From Streptosporangium carneum (lineage in GTDB: Bacteria > Actinomycetota > Actinomycetes > Streptosporangiales > Streptosporangiaceae), in NCBI RefSeq assembly GCF_027922005.1, contig NZ_BSEV01000013.1, positions 175,342 through 239,341 on the forward strand: a DNA stretch of 64,000 nucleotides, written 5' to 3'. The position numbers and the translations under genes are program-made. Below, one piece after another: positions 16,778 through 24,935 of this stretch. Position 1 is the first letter of the stretch. Each line of letters opens with the position of its first letter. Below the pieces are notes generated by a model. It was not told where the DNA came from, did no database searches, and saw only the letters and a program-made list of their open reading frames with translations.

Positions 16778-18482
16778 GCCGTACCTCCACGTCTCCGATG
16801 CCCGCCTTGACGTTCAGGACCACGGTCGCCACGTCACCCTTCGGCGGCCTCTCGGGCTCCAGGACCCTGTGGTACCGGACGTCGGCCCCGCCCTCGACCG
16901 AGTGGTCGATCTTGACGTCGCCGAACTTGGTGTACCCGTTGACCTCGGCTCTGGCCGTCGCGGGCAGGATCACACTGATCTGGCCGACCGAGACGGACAC
17001 GTCGAGGACGGTGCGCGATCCCGGTGGCAGCGGCAGCTCGCTCAGGTCCAGGGTTCCCTCGCCGACCCCCACCGAGTAGGTGCGGGCGATCTCCGAGACC
17101 TTCGTCGGCTCCCAGTGGTAGCTGCCGAACTTCTTCGGCATGTCGACCAGCGTCGACCCCGCCACCAGGGCGATCGCGATGACGGCGCCCGCCGCGACCA
17201 GGGCCGCGCCCCGGCCGAACCACGTGGCGACCAGCAGGCCCGCACCGATGGTGACGAGCATCGCGCCGCCGACGACCGTCAGGTTCACCGACCCTGACGT
17301 GGACTGCGTCGCCACGATGATTCCTCCGACGATCATGGCCAGGAAGATGGTGATGCCCCCGACGAACGACCTGGGCCGCTTCGGTCGGGGCGCTCTCTCG
17401 ACCGGCTGGCCGTATCCGGAGAGGTCGTAGGGGGAGTAGGGCTGCTGTCGCCTGCGAGGGTCCAGCGGCCGGTAGGGGCCGTAGGGCGAGAACGGCTCCC
17501 CTGAGGAGTCGAACGAGATCCCTGCCGGGTGGTACGGGCCCGACGGCGCGCCCGCCGTCCGTGGAGCGTTTCCCGCCGGGGGCGCGCCCGCGGGCGTCGC
17601 CGGGGGCGCGGGCGGAGGGGCCGCGTGGGCGGCGTCGAAGGTCTCCGTCCGCTCCCGCGGGCCGGGGCCGGGCTCCGGCGGCGCGAGGCGCTCCCGCGCC
17701 TCCTCCCGGTACGGCCGGCTCTCCTGGTACGGCTGCGCCCGCGCGGGCGTGTCCGGCTCGGCTGCGGGCGGCTCACCGGACTCACCGGACTCACCGGACT
17801 CGGCGGGAGCGGAGACGGGGGCGGGAGCGGGAGCGGACGAGACGACGTCGGGCGGGGAGGCGAAGGGCGCGGAGGGTGTGAAGGCCGCAGGGGACGCGGA
17901 GGGTGTGAAGGCCGCGGGGGGCGCGGAGGACGCCGGCGGTGCGAAGGGCACCGACGGCGCTGACGGCTGTTCCGGGGACCGGGGAACCCGTCGTCCGCGC
18001 AGCCGGTCAGGCAGGGAACGGGCCACGGCCAGCAGGTCGACGCCGCGGGAGTGGGCGGTGAGCAGGGTGATGGCGAACAGCGTGCCGACGATCACCGTGC
18101 CGGTGCTGATGCCGTCGGAGGACAGGTTGATGATCAGGCCGAAGGCGAAGACGCCGGTCAGCAGGGCCATCACGGTCTCGGCGTCGAAGTCCCTGCGGGT
18201 CCACTGCTCCATGTATCCGGGACCGCCGTTCGTCTCCCGCATGAGCAGGAACGCCGCGACGTAGAGCATGACGCCGATCCCCGAGCCCAGGACCAGCACC
18301 GCGAAGCCGACGCGGAACAGCACGGGGTCGACCCCGGCGTAGCGCCCGAGGCCCGCGCAGACGCCGGTGAGCATCCGGCCCTCTTCGCCGCGCCTGAGCG
18401 TTCTCTCCTCATGCGGGGGCGAGAGGGGCGGCGAGTCGGACAGGGTGCTCGCCGGGTCCTGTGCGTTCCCGGTGTCGTTCAT
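16767..18482 (-). CDS. PspC-domain membrane protein with C-terminal toast-rack (LiaF-like) domain
   Basis: The 571-residue protein opens with a PspC domain (GRMLTGVCAGLGRYAGVDPV, residues about 35-90). Further transmembrane helices and a long Pro/Ser/Ala-rich cytoplasmic linker with repeats (SGESGESGEP; AAFTPSA) follow. More helices lead into a beta-rich toast-rack domain resembling the LiaF C-terminus (LDVSVSVGQISVILPA, then VEGGADVRYHRVL). LiaF-type proteins damp a LiaRS two-component system that senses cell-wall damage. The divergent neighbour is exactly a PspC-containing kinase and LuxR regulator. ATG 18482 was chosen; an in-frame ATG 12 codons upstream is possible. Confidence 0.85.
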   Translation of the reverse strand: MNDTGNAQDPASTLSDSPPLSPPHEERTLRRGEEGRMLTGVCAGLGRYAGVDPVLFRVGFAVLVLGSGIGVMLYVAAFLLMRETNGGPGYMEQWTRRDFDAETVMALLTGVFAFGLIINLSSDGISTGTVIVGTLFAITLLTAHSRGVDLLAVARSLPDRLRGRRVPRSPEQPSAPSVPFAPPASSAPPAAFTPSASPAAFTPSAPFASPPDVVSSAPAPAPVSAPAESGESGESGEPPAAEPDTPARAQPYQESRPYREEARERLAPPEPGPGPRERTETFDAAHAAPPPAPPATPAGAPPAGNAPRTAGAPSGPYHPAGISFDSSGEPFSPYGPYRPLDPRRRQQPYSPYDLSGYGQPVERAPRPKRPRSFVGGITIFLAMIVGGIIVATQSTSGSVNLTVVGGAMLVTIGAGLLVATWFGRGAALVAAGAVIAIALVAGSTLVDMPKKFGSYHWEPTKVSEIARTYSVGVGEGTLDLSELPLPPGSRTVLDVSVSVGQISVILPATARAEVNGYTKFGDVKIDHSVEGGADVRYHRVLEPERPPKGDVATVVLNVKAGIGDVEVRRGA

Positions 18483-18624
18483 GTTCCTATCGTGGTCCTT
18501 CAGGGACCGTGACCGCATCCGGGAGACCCCTGAGTCGCCCCGGAGCGGGCGGGCCCCTCTCAGGGTCCCGTCAGGGGAACGCCTGATGCGGTGACCGCCC
18601 CCGACATGTGACGATGCTGATGAT

Positions 18625-19839
18625 ATGGCTGACAGGAAGACAATTCGCGACGCGGCGCCCGTGGCATCCGAGGAACACGCCTTCCCTCGGCTGATGAGGC
18701 CGGTTGAAGGGCGTCTGGTCGCCGGGGTCGCCCAGGGCGCGGCCGCCCAGCTCGGGCTCGACCCGGTGGTGCTGCGGCTGGCCTTCGTGCTGCTCACCGT
18801 TCTGGGCGGGATCGGCGTCGTCGCCTACGCGGCGCTGTGGATGTTCACCCCGCTCGAACCGTACGAGGGCAGGGAGCCGTCGAGGGACTGGAGCCAGATC
18901 GCCGCCTACGGGGCGATCGGGCTGGCGCTGATGGCCCTCGCCTGGCTCACCGGCGCCTCGACGGGCGGGGTCGGCGCGTGGCCGATCGCGGCCGGCGGCA
19001 TCGGCTCGCTGATCCTGTGGCAGCAGGCCGACCCCGACCGGCGGCGGCGCTGGATGAGCACCACGGTCGGGCAGGTGCGTCAGAACCGGGCCCGCACGCT
19101 CGCCGGTCTGGCGCTCGTCGTCGTCGGAGCGATCGGCTTCCTGGCGGTGACCGACGAGCTGGACAACGCCCAGCCCGGCATCGTGTTCACGCTGGTGGTC
19201 GTGGGAGGCGTCGCCTTCATCGCGGCCCCCTGGCTGGCGGCGCTGTGGAAGGAGCTCCAGCGGGAGCGCCGCGAGCGCATCCGGCAGGAGGAGCGCGCCG
19301 AGTTCGCCGCGCACGTGCACGACTCCGTGCTGCACACCCTGACGCTGATCCAGCGCAACGCCCACGACTCGCGCGAGGTGATGCGGCTGGCCCGTTCCCA
19401 GGAGCGTGAGCTGCGCAACTGGCTCTACCAGCCGAAACAGGACGCCGACGTGTCGGTGGCCGCGGCCGTGCGGCGGGTCGCCGCCGAGGAGGAGGACGCG
19501 CACGGCGTGCCCATCGAGGTCGTCTGCGTGGGCGACTGCCCGCTGACGCCCGAGCTGTCCGCGATGATGCAGGCGGCCAGGCAGGCCATGGTCAACGCCG
19601 CGAAATACTCTGGATCGTCGGTCATCTCCGTCTACGCCGAGGCGGAGCCGGACGAGGTCGTCGTCTTCGTCCGGGACCGGGGCGTCGGATTCGACATGAA
19701 GGACGTCCCGGAGGACCGGATGGGCATCCGGCAGTCGATCATTGGCAGGATGGAACGCCACGGCGGCAGCGCCCGGGTGCGGACCGAGCCGGGCGAGGGT
19801 ACGGAAGTGATGTTGACCATGAAACTGGAGAAGGCGTGA
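18625..19839 (+). CDS. PspC-domain sensor histidine kinase (NarL/LiaS class)
   Basis: The 404-residue protein has an N-terminal PspC domain (RLVAGVAQGAAAQLGLDPVV), then about four more membrane segments to residue 210. Next come a HisKA_3 dimerisation helix with the phospho-acceptor His near residue 232 (HVHDSVLH) and an HATPase domain with N-box NAAKYS and G-box DRGVGFD. It should phosphorylate the LuxR-type regulator 55 bp downstream in response to envelope stress. The divergent PspC/toast-rack gene is its likely partner or brake. Confidence 0.9.
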   Translation: MADRKTIRDAAPVASEEHAFPRLMRPVEGRLVAGVAQGAAAQLGLDPVVLRLAFVLLTVLGGIGVVAYAALWMFTPLEPYEGREPSRDWSQIAAYGAIGLALMALAWLTGASTGGVGAWPIAAGGIGSLILWQQADPDRRRRWMSTTVGQVRQNRARTLAGLALVVVGAIGFLAVTDELDNAQPGIVFTLVVVGGVAFIAAPWLAALWKELQRERRERIRQEERAEFAAHVHDSVLHTLTLIQRNAHDSREVMRLARSQERELRNWLYQPKQDADVSVAAAVRRVAAEEEDAHGVPIEVVCVGDCPLTPELSAMMQAARQAMVNAAKYSGSSVISVYAEAEPDEVVVFVRDRGVGFDMKDVPEDRMGIRQSIIGRMERHGGSARVRTEPGEGTEVMLTMKLEKA

Positions 19840-19894
19840 GCGAGCGGGCCAGCGGGCACGGCAGGCAGCGGACGTGGGCGGCGAGGGAGTTCTC

Positions 19895-20533
19895 ATGAGC
19901 ACCGTCAGGGTTCTGATCGTCGACGACCACCGTCTTTTCCGCTCGGGCGTCCGCGCCGAGCTGGGCGACTCGGTCGAGGTGATCGGGGAGGCGGAGGACG
20001 TCGAGTCGGCGGTCAAGGCCATCGCCGAGCTCCAGCCGGACGTGGTGCTGCTCGACGTGCACATGCCCGGAGGCGGAGGCCAGGAGGTGCTGCGCCGGGT
20101 CCTCGGGGCGGGTTCGCAGGTCCGCTTCCTCGCCCTGTCGGTCTCCGACGCGGCCGAGGACGTCATCGGCGTCATCCGCGGGGGCGCCAGGGGATACGTC
20201 ACCAAGACCATCAGCGGTCGCGAGCTGACCGACGCGATCCGCAGGGTCGCCGACGGCGACGCGGTCTTCTCCCCGAGGCTGGCGGGCTTCGTGCTGGACG
20301 CCTTCGCCTCGAGCGAGGCCCCGCCGATCGATCCCGAGCTCGACTCGCTGACCCAGCGCGAGCGCGAGGTGCTGCGCCTGATCGCCAGGGGCTACGCCTA
20401 CAAGGAGATCGCCAAGGAGCTGTTCATCTCGGTCAAGACGGTGGAGACGCACGTCTCGTCCGTCCTGCGCAAGCTCCAGCTGTCCAACCGGCACGAGCTC
20501 TCACGCTGGGCGACCGCGCGACGTTTGGTGTGA
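19895..20533 (+). CDS. LuxR/NarL-family response regulator
   Basis: The 212-residue protein has a receiver domain (VLIVDDHRLFRSG; phospho-acceptor Asp54 in LLDVHMP; Lys in TKTISG) and a C-terminal LuxR HTH (LTQREREVLRLIARGYAYKE, VKTVETHVSSVLRKL). It is the cognate regulator of the kinase upstream. ATG 19895 is preceded by GAGGGAG at a good distance; in-frame codons before it lack such a site. Confidence 0.93.
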   Translation: MSTVRVLIVDDHRLFRSGVRAELGDSVEVIGEAEDVESAVKAIAELQPDVVLLDVHMPGGGGQEVLRRVLGAGSQVRFLALSVSDAAEDVIGVIRGGARGYVTKTISGRELTDAIRRVADGDAVFSPRLAGFVLDAFASSEAPPIDPELDSLTQREREVLRLIARGYAYKEIAKELFISVKTVETHVSSVLRKLQLSNRHELSRWATARRLV

Positions 20534-20571
20534 TCTGTACTACCTGTAACTTATGTGCGACTCTGCGAAGT

Positions 20572-22041
20572 ATGGGTCGTGACGTACCTGCCATGGTGTT
20601 CAGCCGGGAGGACCGCCGACGATACCGGGACAAGATCCGCCGGTCTCTCGACGCCCTCGCGCGGATGTTGCGTGAGTTCAGGTTCGAGGCCGACAGGCCG
20701 AGGGCCGGATTGGAGATCGAGCTCAACCTCGTGGACGACCGGGGCGAGCCCGCGATGAAGAACGCCGAGGTGCTGGCGGCGATCGCGCAGCCCGACTGGG
20801 CGACCGAGCTGGGCCAGTTCAACGTCGAGATCAACATCTTGCCGGAACCGCTCGAGGGGGACGGCGCCGTACGCCTTGAGAAGACGGTGCGCGACCGGCT
20901 CAACCACGCCGAGGAGCGGGCCGACACGGTCGGCGGGCACCTGGTGATGGTCGGCATCCTGCCCACGCTGCGCGAAAGCGACGTGCACGAGGGCACCCTG
21001 TCCGCCAACCCCCGCTACAGGCTGCTCAACGAGCAGATCTTCGCGGCCAGGGGCGAGGACCTGCACCTGTCGATCCGAGGCGACGAGACGCTCGACACCT
21101 ACGCCGACAGCATCACCCCCGAGGCGGCCTGCACGAGCCTCCAGCTCCACCTCCAGGTCGCCCCCTCGGCGTTCGCCGCCACCTGGAACGCCGCCCAGGC
21201 CGTCGCCGGGGCCCAGGTGGCGGTCGCGGCCAACTCGCCGTTCCTGTTCGGCAAGCACCTGTGGCAGGAGACCAGGATCCCGCTGTTCGAGCAGGCGACC
21301 GACACCCGCCCCGCGGAGCTGAAGGCGCAGGGAGTGCGGCCGAGGGTGTGGTTCGGCGAACGGTGGATCACCTCGGTCTTCGACCTGTTCGAGGAGAACG
21401 CGCGTTACTTCCCGCCCCTGCTGCCCGTGTGCGACGACGCCGACCCGCAGGAGGACCTGGCCCGCGGCGTGCCTCCCGAACTGGGCGAGCTGACACTGCA
21501 CAACGGGACCATCTACCGGTGGAACCGGCCGATCTACGCGGTCGTGGACGGCGTGCCGCACCTGCGGGTGGAGAACCGGGTGCTGCCCGCGGGGCCGTCC
21601 GTCGCCGACATCGCCGCGAACGCGGCGTTCTACTACGGCCTCATGCGCGTGCTGCCCTTCATGGAACGCCCGGTGTGGACGCGCATGTCCTTCGCCGCGG
21701 CCAAGGACAACCTGCACGCCGCCGCCAGAGGCGGTCTCGACGCCCGCCTCTACTGGCCCGGCATGGGCGAGGTGGTCGCGTCCGAGCTGATCCTGCGTCG
21801 GTTGCTGCCGCTCGCCCACGAGGGCCTCGCCCTGCGGGAGGTCGACGCAGACGTGCGGGACAAGCTGCTCACAATCATCGAGCGGCGGTGCGTGACGGGC
21901 AGGAACGGGGCGAGCTGGCAGACCGACGCCGTGAACGCGATGGACAACCTCGACAGGCACGAGGCGCTGCGCCGGATGACCCTGCGTTACATCGAGCACA
22001 TGCACACCAATCAGCCCGTCCACGCCTGGCCCGCGATGTGA
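20572..22041 (+). CDS. Glutamate-cysteine ligase family (GCS2-like carboxylate-amine ligase)
   Basis: The protein of about 490 residues matches the GCS2-type ATP-dependent carboxylate-amine ligases. Marks are AGLEIELNLVDDRGEP (metal/ATP-binding Glu pair), LGQFNVEINILPEPL, the substrate region SLQLHLQVAP, and LRVENRVLPAGPS. Relatives form gamma-glutamyl peptide bonds, but the exact product cannot be told; the mycothiol pathway uses a different ligase. No ribosome site precedes ATG 20572, so a leaderless transcript or the later ATG 20593 are options. A GTG at 20530 would overlap the response-regulator stop. Confidence 0.82.
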   Translation: MGRDVPAMVFSREDRRRYRDKIRRSLDALARMLREFRFEADRPRAGLEIELNLVDDRGEPAMKNAEVLAAIAQPDWATELGQFNVEINILPEPLEGDGAVRLEKTVRDRLNHAEERADTVGGHLVMVGILPTLRESDVHEGTLSANPRYRLLNEQIFAARGEDLHLSIRGDETLDTYADSITPEAACTSLQLHLQVAPSAFAATWNAAQAVAGAQVAVAANSPFLFGKHLWQETRIPLFEQATDTRPAELKAQGVRPRVWFGERWITSVFDLFEENARYFPPLLPVCDDADPQEDLARGVPPELGELTLHNGTIYRWNRPIYAVVDGVPHLRVENRVLPAGPSVADIAANAAFYYGLMRVLPFMERPVWTRMSFAAAKDNLHAAARGGLDARLYWPGMGEVVASELILRRLLPLAHEGLALREVDADVRDKLLTIIERRCVTGRNGASWQTDAVNAMDNLDRHEALRRMTLRYIEHMHTNQPVHAWPAM

Positions 22042-22551
22042 GGGACCCGGCCCTCCCGCCGTGACGTGAAGGCCTCCGCCGTTCCTGTCCGGGCGGGGCG
22101 AAATCCTTTTCCGATTGATTCGACGGCCGACGGCGCGGCATGCCAGGAAGACGAAACGTTTCTTTCACCTACGGTTGCGCTGACTTGGCGTGGCCTGATG
22201 AAAAAACGATGGAAATGACCGCGGCCGTTCTTCTCGCACCGGGAATCGTCTGGGTCACCGGGGCGACGGCCTCCGACGCGTCAGCGAGATTCCTCTACTC
22301 CTGCGATGACTTCTCCGTTTCCTCCGACCGGTGCCAGATCTCCATCAGGTGCCGGGGCGGGGCCGGTCCGCGTTTCCAGGTGCGCGGCTTTTCCGCACCT
22401 CGGGCGGCGGCCGCGGTGCCGGGACCGTCACGGGACGCCTCCGCCGGCGGTGATACGCCTCCGTGTTTACCCTGTGAATCCGCCGGAAGGCTGATGTCGC
22501 GCGGTCACGGTCCGCCTAGTCTGAGGCCGACGATCCACAGGGGGTGATGTC
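22042..22551. other. 510-bp gap upstream of whiB; one possible small secreted-protein ORF
   Basis: The gap is less GC-rich than its surroundings between about 22085 and 22330. The only coding hint is a plus-strand frame from ATG 22209 to 22547 (112 residues). It begins with a signal-peptide-like stretch MEMTAAVLLAPGIVWVTGAT, then a short Cys-containing part. An A6 run at 22201-22206 sits just upstream. No ribosome site is evident. Part of this stretch must also hold the whiB promoter. Confidence 0.3.
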
Positions 22552-22815
22552 ATGCGGAGGACGGTTCGCGAGATCGGTTGGGCCGTACGGGGCGCCTGCC
22601 GCGCGAGCGATCCCGAGATGTTCTTCCCGCTGACGCAGTCGGCCGAGCAGGAGGCGCGGGCGAAGGCGGTCTGCTCGGGATGCCAGGTGCTGGCCGACTG
22701 CCGGGCCTACGCCCTGCGCGCGGGCGAGCCCGAGGGCATCTGGGGCGGCCTCACCGTCCAGGAGCGGCGCAGCCTGCGCTTCCCCGCCGGGTGGCGGCAG
22801 CCCGCCGCCGGTTGA
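22552..22815 (+). CDS. WhiB-family iron-sulfur transcriptional regulator
   Basis: The 87-residue protein has the four WhiB cluster cysteines, Cys16, Cys41, Cys44 and Cys50 (C-x24-C-x2-C-x5-C), and the GIWGG beta-turn at residues 62-66 followed by the basic segment ERRSLR. WhiB proteins bind a 4Fe-4S cluster and act with the principal sigma factor as redox-sensitive regulators. GGGGGTGA precedes the ATG. The family is confined to actinobacteria and their phages. Which Wbl class this is cannot be set from the sequence alone. Confidence 0.93.
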   Translation: MRRTVREIGWAVRGACRASDPEMFFPLTQSAEQEARAKAVCSGCQVLADCRAYALRAGEPEGIWGGLTVQERRSLRFPAGWRQPAAG

Positions 22816-22891
22816 CCGTCCGGCGCGTGGGCCGACCGTCCGGCGCGTAGCCTCGATGCGGGCGACAGAGGCGAGCCGAGAGGCGGAGAGC

Positions 22892-23728
22892 GTGGCTGTG
22901 CGGGGAGAGACGGACGAGAGCACGGCCGTGACGGTGGGAGCGCGGGCCGCGCTCGCGGGCGCGGTCGCCGTCCTGGCGGCGGCGAACGTGCTCAACAACC
23001 GGGTCGCCCCGAGGATGGCCCCGCTGACCTCGACCCTCACCGTGGGCGCCCTGCTCGCACTGGCCCGTCGTCACGGGGTCTCATGGTCGGAGATGGGGTT
23101 CCGTGAGCGTTCCAGGGGCCTGCTGATCGGCGGCCTCCTCGCCTCGGCCGTCGCCGGGGTCTACAGCGTGGGGATCGCCGTCCCGGCGACCCGTCGTTTC
23201 TTCCGCGACGAGCGGGCCCTGTCGCTGTCCCGCGCCCGCGCGATCGAGGAGGCGCTGCTCCAGGTCCCGTTCGGCACGGTCCTGCTGGAGGAGGTCGGTT
23301 TTCGCGGGGTGGTCCACGCCCTCGTCGCCCGCACCCACGGGACCGCCACGGCCACCGCCGTCTCCTCGGCCCTGTTCGGCCTCTGGCACGTCCTTCCCGC
23401 GATCGACATGATGGCCGCGAACCCCGCGCTGAGCCGTCTGGCGTCGGGGGAGGCCCCGCAGGACGGGGAGGCCGGAGCCGACCGCGCGCCGGATCCTCGG
23501 GGCGGCCCGTCCGCGGGCGAGGTGGCGCGGGTGGTGGCGGGCTCCGTGGCCGCGACGGCGGTCGCCGGGGTGTTCTTCTGCGAGCTGAGACGCAGGGGAG
23601 GCCTCGCCGCGCCGTCGCTGTTCCACTTCGCGACCAACTCGCTCGGCTACCTGTTCGCCCGCCTCGCGCCGCCCGACTCGACCCCCGCACCGGAGAGCCG
23701 CCCCCGCCGCGACGACCGCGAGCCCTGA
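22892..23728 (+). CDS. CPBP-family intramembrane metalloprotease
   Basis: A polytopic membrane protein of about 278 residues with the CPBP (Abi/Rce1-like) motifs: EEVGFRG (E-E-x3-R) and a following LFGLWHVLP histidine, then a further histidine in SLFHFATNSLGYLFA. The family cleaves prenylated or other membrane substrates, or serves in bacteriocin self-immunity. GTG 22892 was preferred because GAGAGG/GGAG precede it; ATG 22856 has no such site and would add 12 residues. An Asp/Gly/Pro-rich loop of about 30 residues interrupts the helices. Confidence 0.85.
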   Translation: MAVRGETDESTAVTVGARAALAGAVAVLAAANVLNNRVAPRMAPLTSTLTVGALLALARRHGVSWSEMGFRERSRGLLIGGLLASAVAGVYSVGIAVPATRRFFRDERALSLSRARAIEEALLQVPFGTVLLEEVGFRGVVHALVARTHGTATATAVSSALFGLWHVLPAIDMMAANPALSRLASGEAPQDGEAGADRAPDPRGGPSAGEVARVVAGSVAATAVAGVFFCELRRRGGLAAPSLFHFATNSLGYLFARLAPPDSTPAPESRPRRDDREP

Positions 23729-23899
23729 CCGGCCCGCCACCGTACGGGCGTCCCTGAGCGGCCCGTCACCTGGGGCGGCGACCGCATGCCTCCGCCGGGT
23801 TCTCGGTGTTCTCCGCGCGCCGGTACGGCGAGTGCCGACACGGGCGTGCCCGGCGCTTTCGCACGGTGCGCGACCCGGTGAACGTTCCCGGTCACGATG

Positions 23900-24649
23900 T
23901 CAGCCGGTGCGTCGCCGTACGGGGAAGCGGCCCCGGGCCGCCAGCTCGATCGTGACGAGCACGGCCACCGCCTCGGCCGCCAGCAGCGCGACCAGCACGA
24001 CGAGCTGGACCACCCCGGCCTGGACCGGGCTCGCCCCGCCCAGCAGCATGCCCACGAAGGCTCCGGGAAGCGTGACCAGGCCCACGGTCGAGGTCTGGTC
24101 CAGCGGGGGCGTCAGCGCCTGGGCCGCCGCGGGACGGCAGATCTCCAGGGCCGCGTCCCGCTCGGAGAGGCCCAGCGCGAGCGCCGCCTCGACCTCGCCG
24201 TGCCGCAGGGCCAGCTCGTCGACCGCCCGCCGTCCCGCGAGCGCCGTGGCCGTCAGGCACCCGCCCAGCAGGATGCCCGCCACGGGGATCAGCGTGATGC
24301 CCCTGAAAGGCACGACGCCGGTGCCGACGAGCAGCGCGAGCACGGGCAGTGTTCCCGCGGCGACGGGAACGGCCGCCCACCGGACCGCGGGGCCGCGGGT
24401 GATCCTGCGTCCGGCGGTCCGGCTCGCCACGCCGTACATGACCGCGATGAAGGCCGCCACCGCCAGCGGCCGCTCGACGGCCCAGACGATGATCAGCGCG
24501 ACCGCGCCGAGCTGGACGGCGGCCCGCAGGCACGCCACGAGCACGGCGCGCCCGTGTCCGAGGCCGCCCAGCCGGGAGACGGCCGCGCCCGCCACGGCCA
24601 GGAGGGCGACGACAACGGCGGTGAGGGGAGACAGGCCGATGGTGCTCAT
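23900..24649 (-). CDS. UPF0014/FetB-family ABC-type permease
   Basis: The 249-residue protein is almost wholly hydrophobic, with about seven membrane segments. It carries UPF0014/FetB marks: VACLRAAVQLGAVALII, the cytoplasmic loop EVEAALALGLSERDAA, and TPPLDQTSTVGLVTLPGAFVGMLLGG. FetB pairs with the ATPase FetA in iron-related export in Escherichia coli; no ATPase gene lies next to this one, so its partner is elsewhere. The metal role here is inference from the family. Confidence 0.87.
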   Translation of the reverse strand: MSTIGLSPLTAVVVALLAVAGAAVSRLGGLGHGRAVLVACLRAAVQLGAVALIIVWAVERPLAVAAFIAVMYGVASRTAGRRITRGPAVRWAAVPVAAGTLPVLALLVGTGVVPFRGITLIPVAGILLGGCLTATALAGRRAVDELALRHGEVEAALALGLSERDAALEICRPAAAQALTPPLDQTSTVGLVTLPGAFVGMLLGGASPVQAGVVQLVVLVALLAAEAVAVLVTIELAARGRFPVRRRTG

Positions 24650-24688
24650 GGGAGCAAGGCTTCCACGCGGGCGGGGCCGCCGACGTGA

Positions 24689-24722
24689 GTGGTCCCCGTG
24701 CCCGGGGGAGCACGGGGACCAC
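24689..24722 (-). terminator. Long hairpin between the M1 peptidase and permease genes
   Basis: GTGGTCCCCGTG-N10-CACGGGGACCAC is a perfect 12-bp stem lying 40 bp upstream of the permease start. No U-tract follows. It may end the M1 peptidase transcript or act in the permease leader. Confidence 0.5.
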
Positions 24723-24868
24723 GGAGATCATGGATGCCGGCGTATCTCAGCGGATGTCGTCCAGGAGATCGCTCACCTGCCTTCCTCGTGTCGGCCTTCT
24801 CTTGTCGCCTCTCGTTCGCCTGCTGTCAGGCTCTTGTCCCGCTCCCTTCTCCCGTGCGTCCGGTCGGG

Positions 24869-24908
24869 CGTGCCCGTCCCGCCGGAACCCCTTCGGGGGA
24901 CGGGCACG
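24869..24908 (-). terminator. Terminator-like hairpin after the M1 peptidase gene
   Basis: CGTGCCCGTCCC and GGGACGGGCACG form a perfect 12-bp stem around a 16-base loop. The stem starts about 28 bp after the M1 peptidase stop on the minus strand, the expected position for a terminator. Confidence 0.6.
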
Positions 24909-24935
24909 AGGTTCGTCCCGGTTGTCGCGGGACGG

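Noticed and set aside
23892..24731. Alternative 279-residue frame over the FetB-like permease
   Set aside because: Its translation is Arg/Gly-rich without membrane helices, while the chosen frame gives about seven clear helices.
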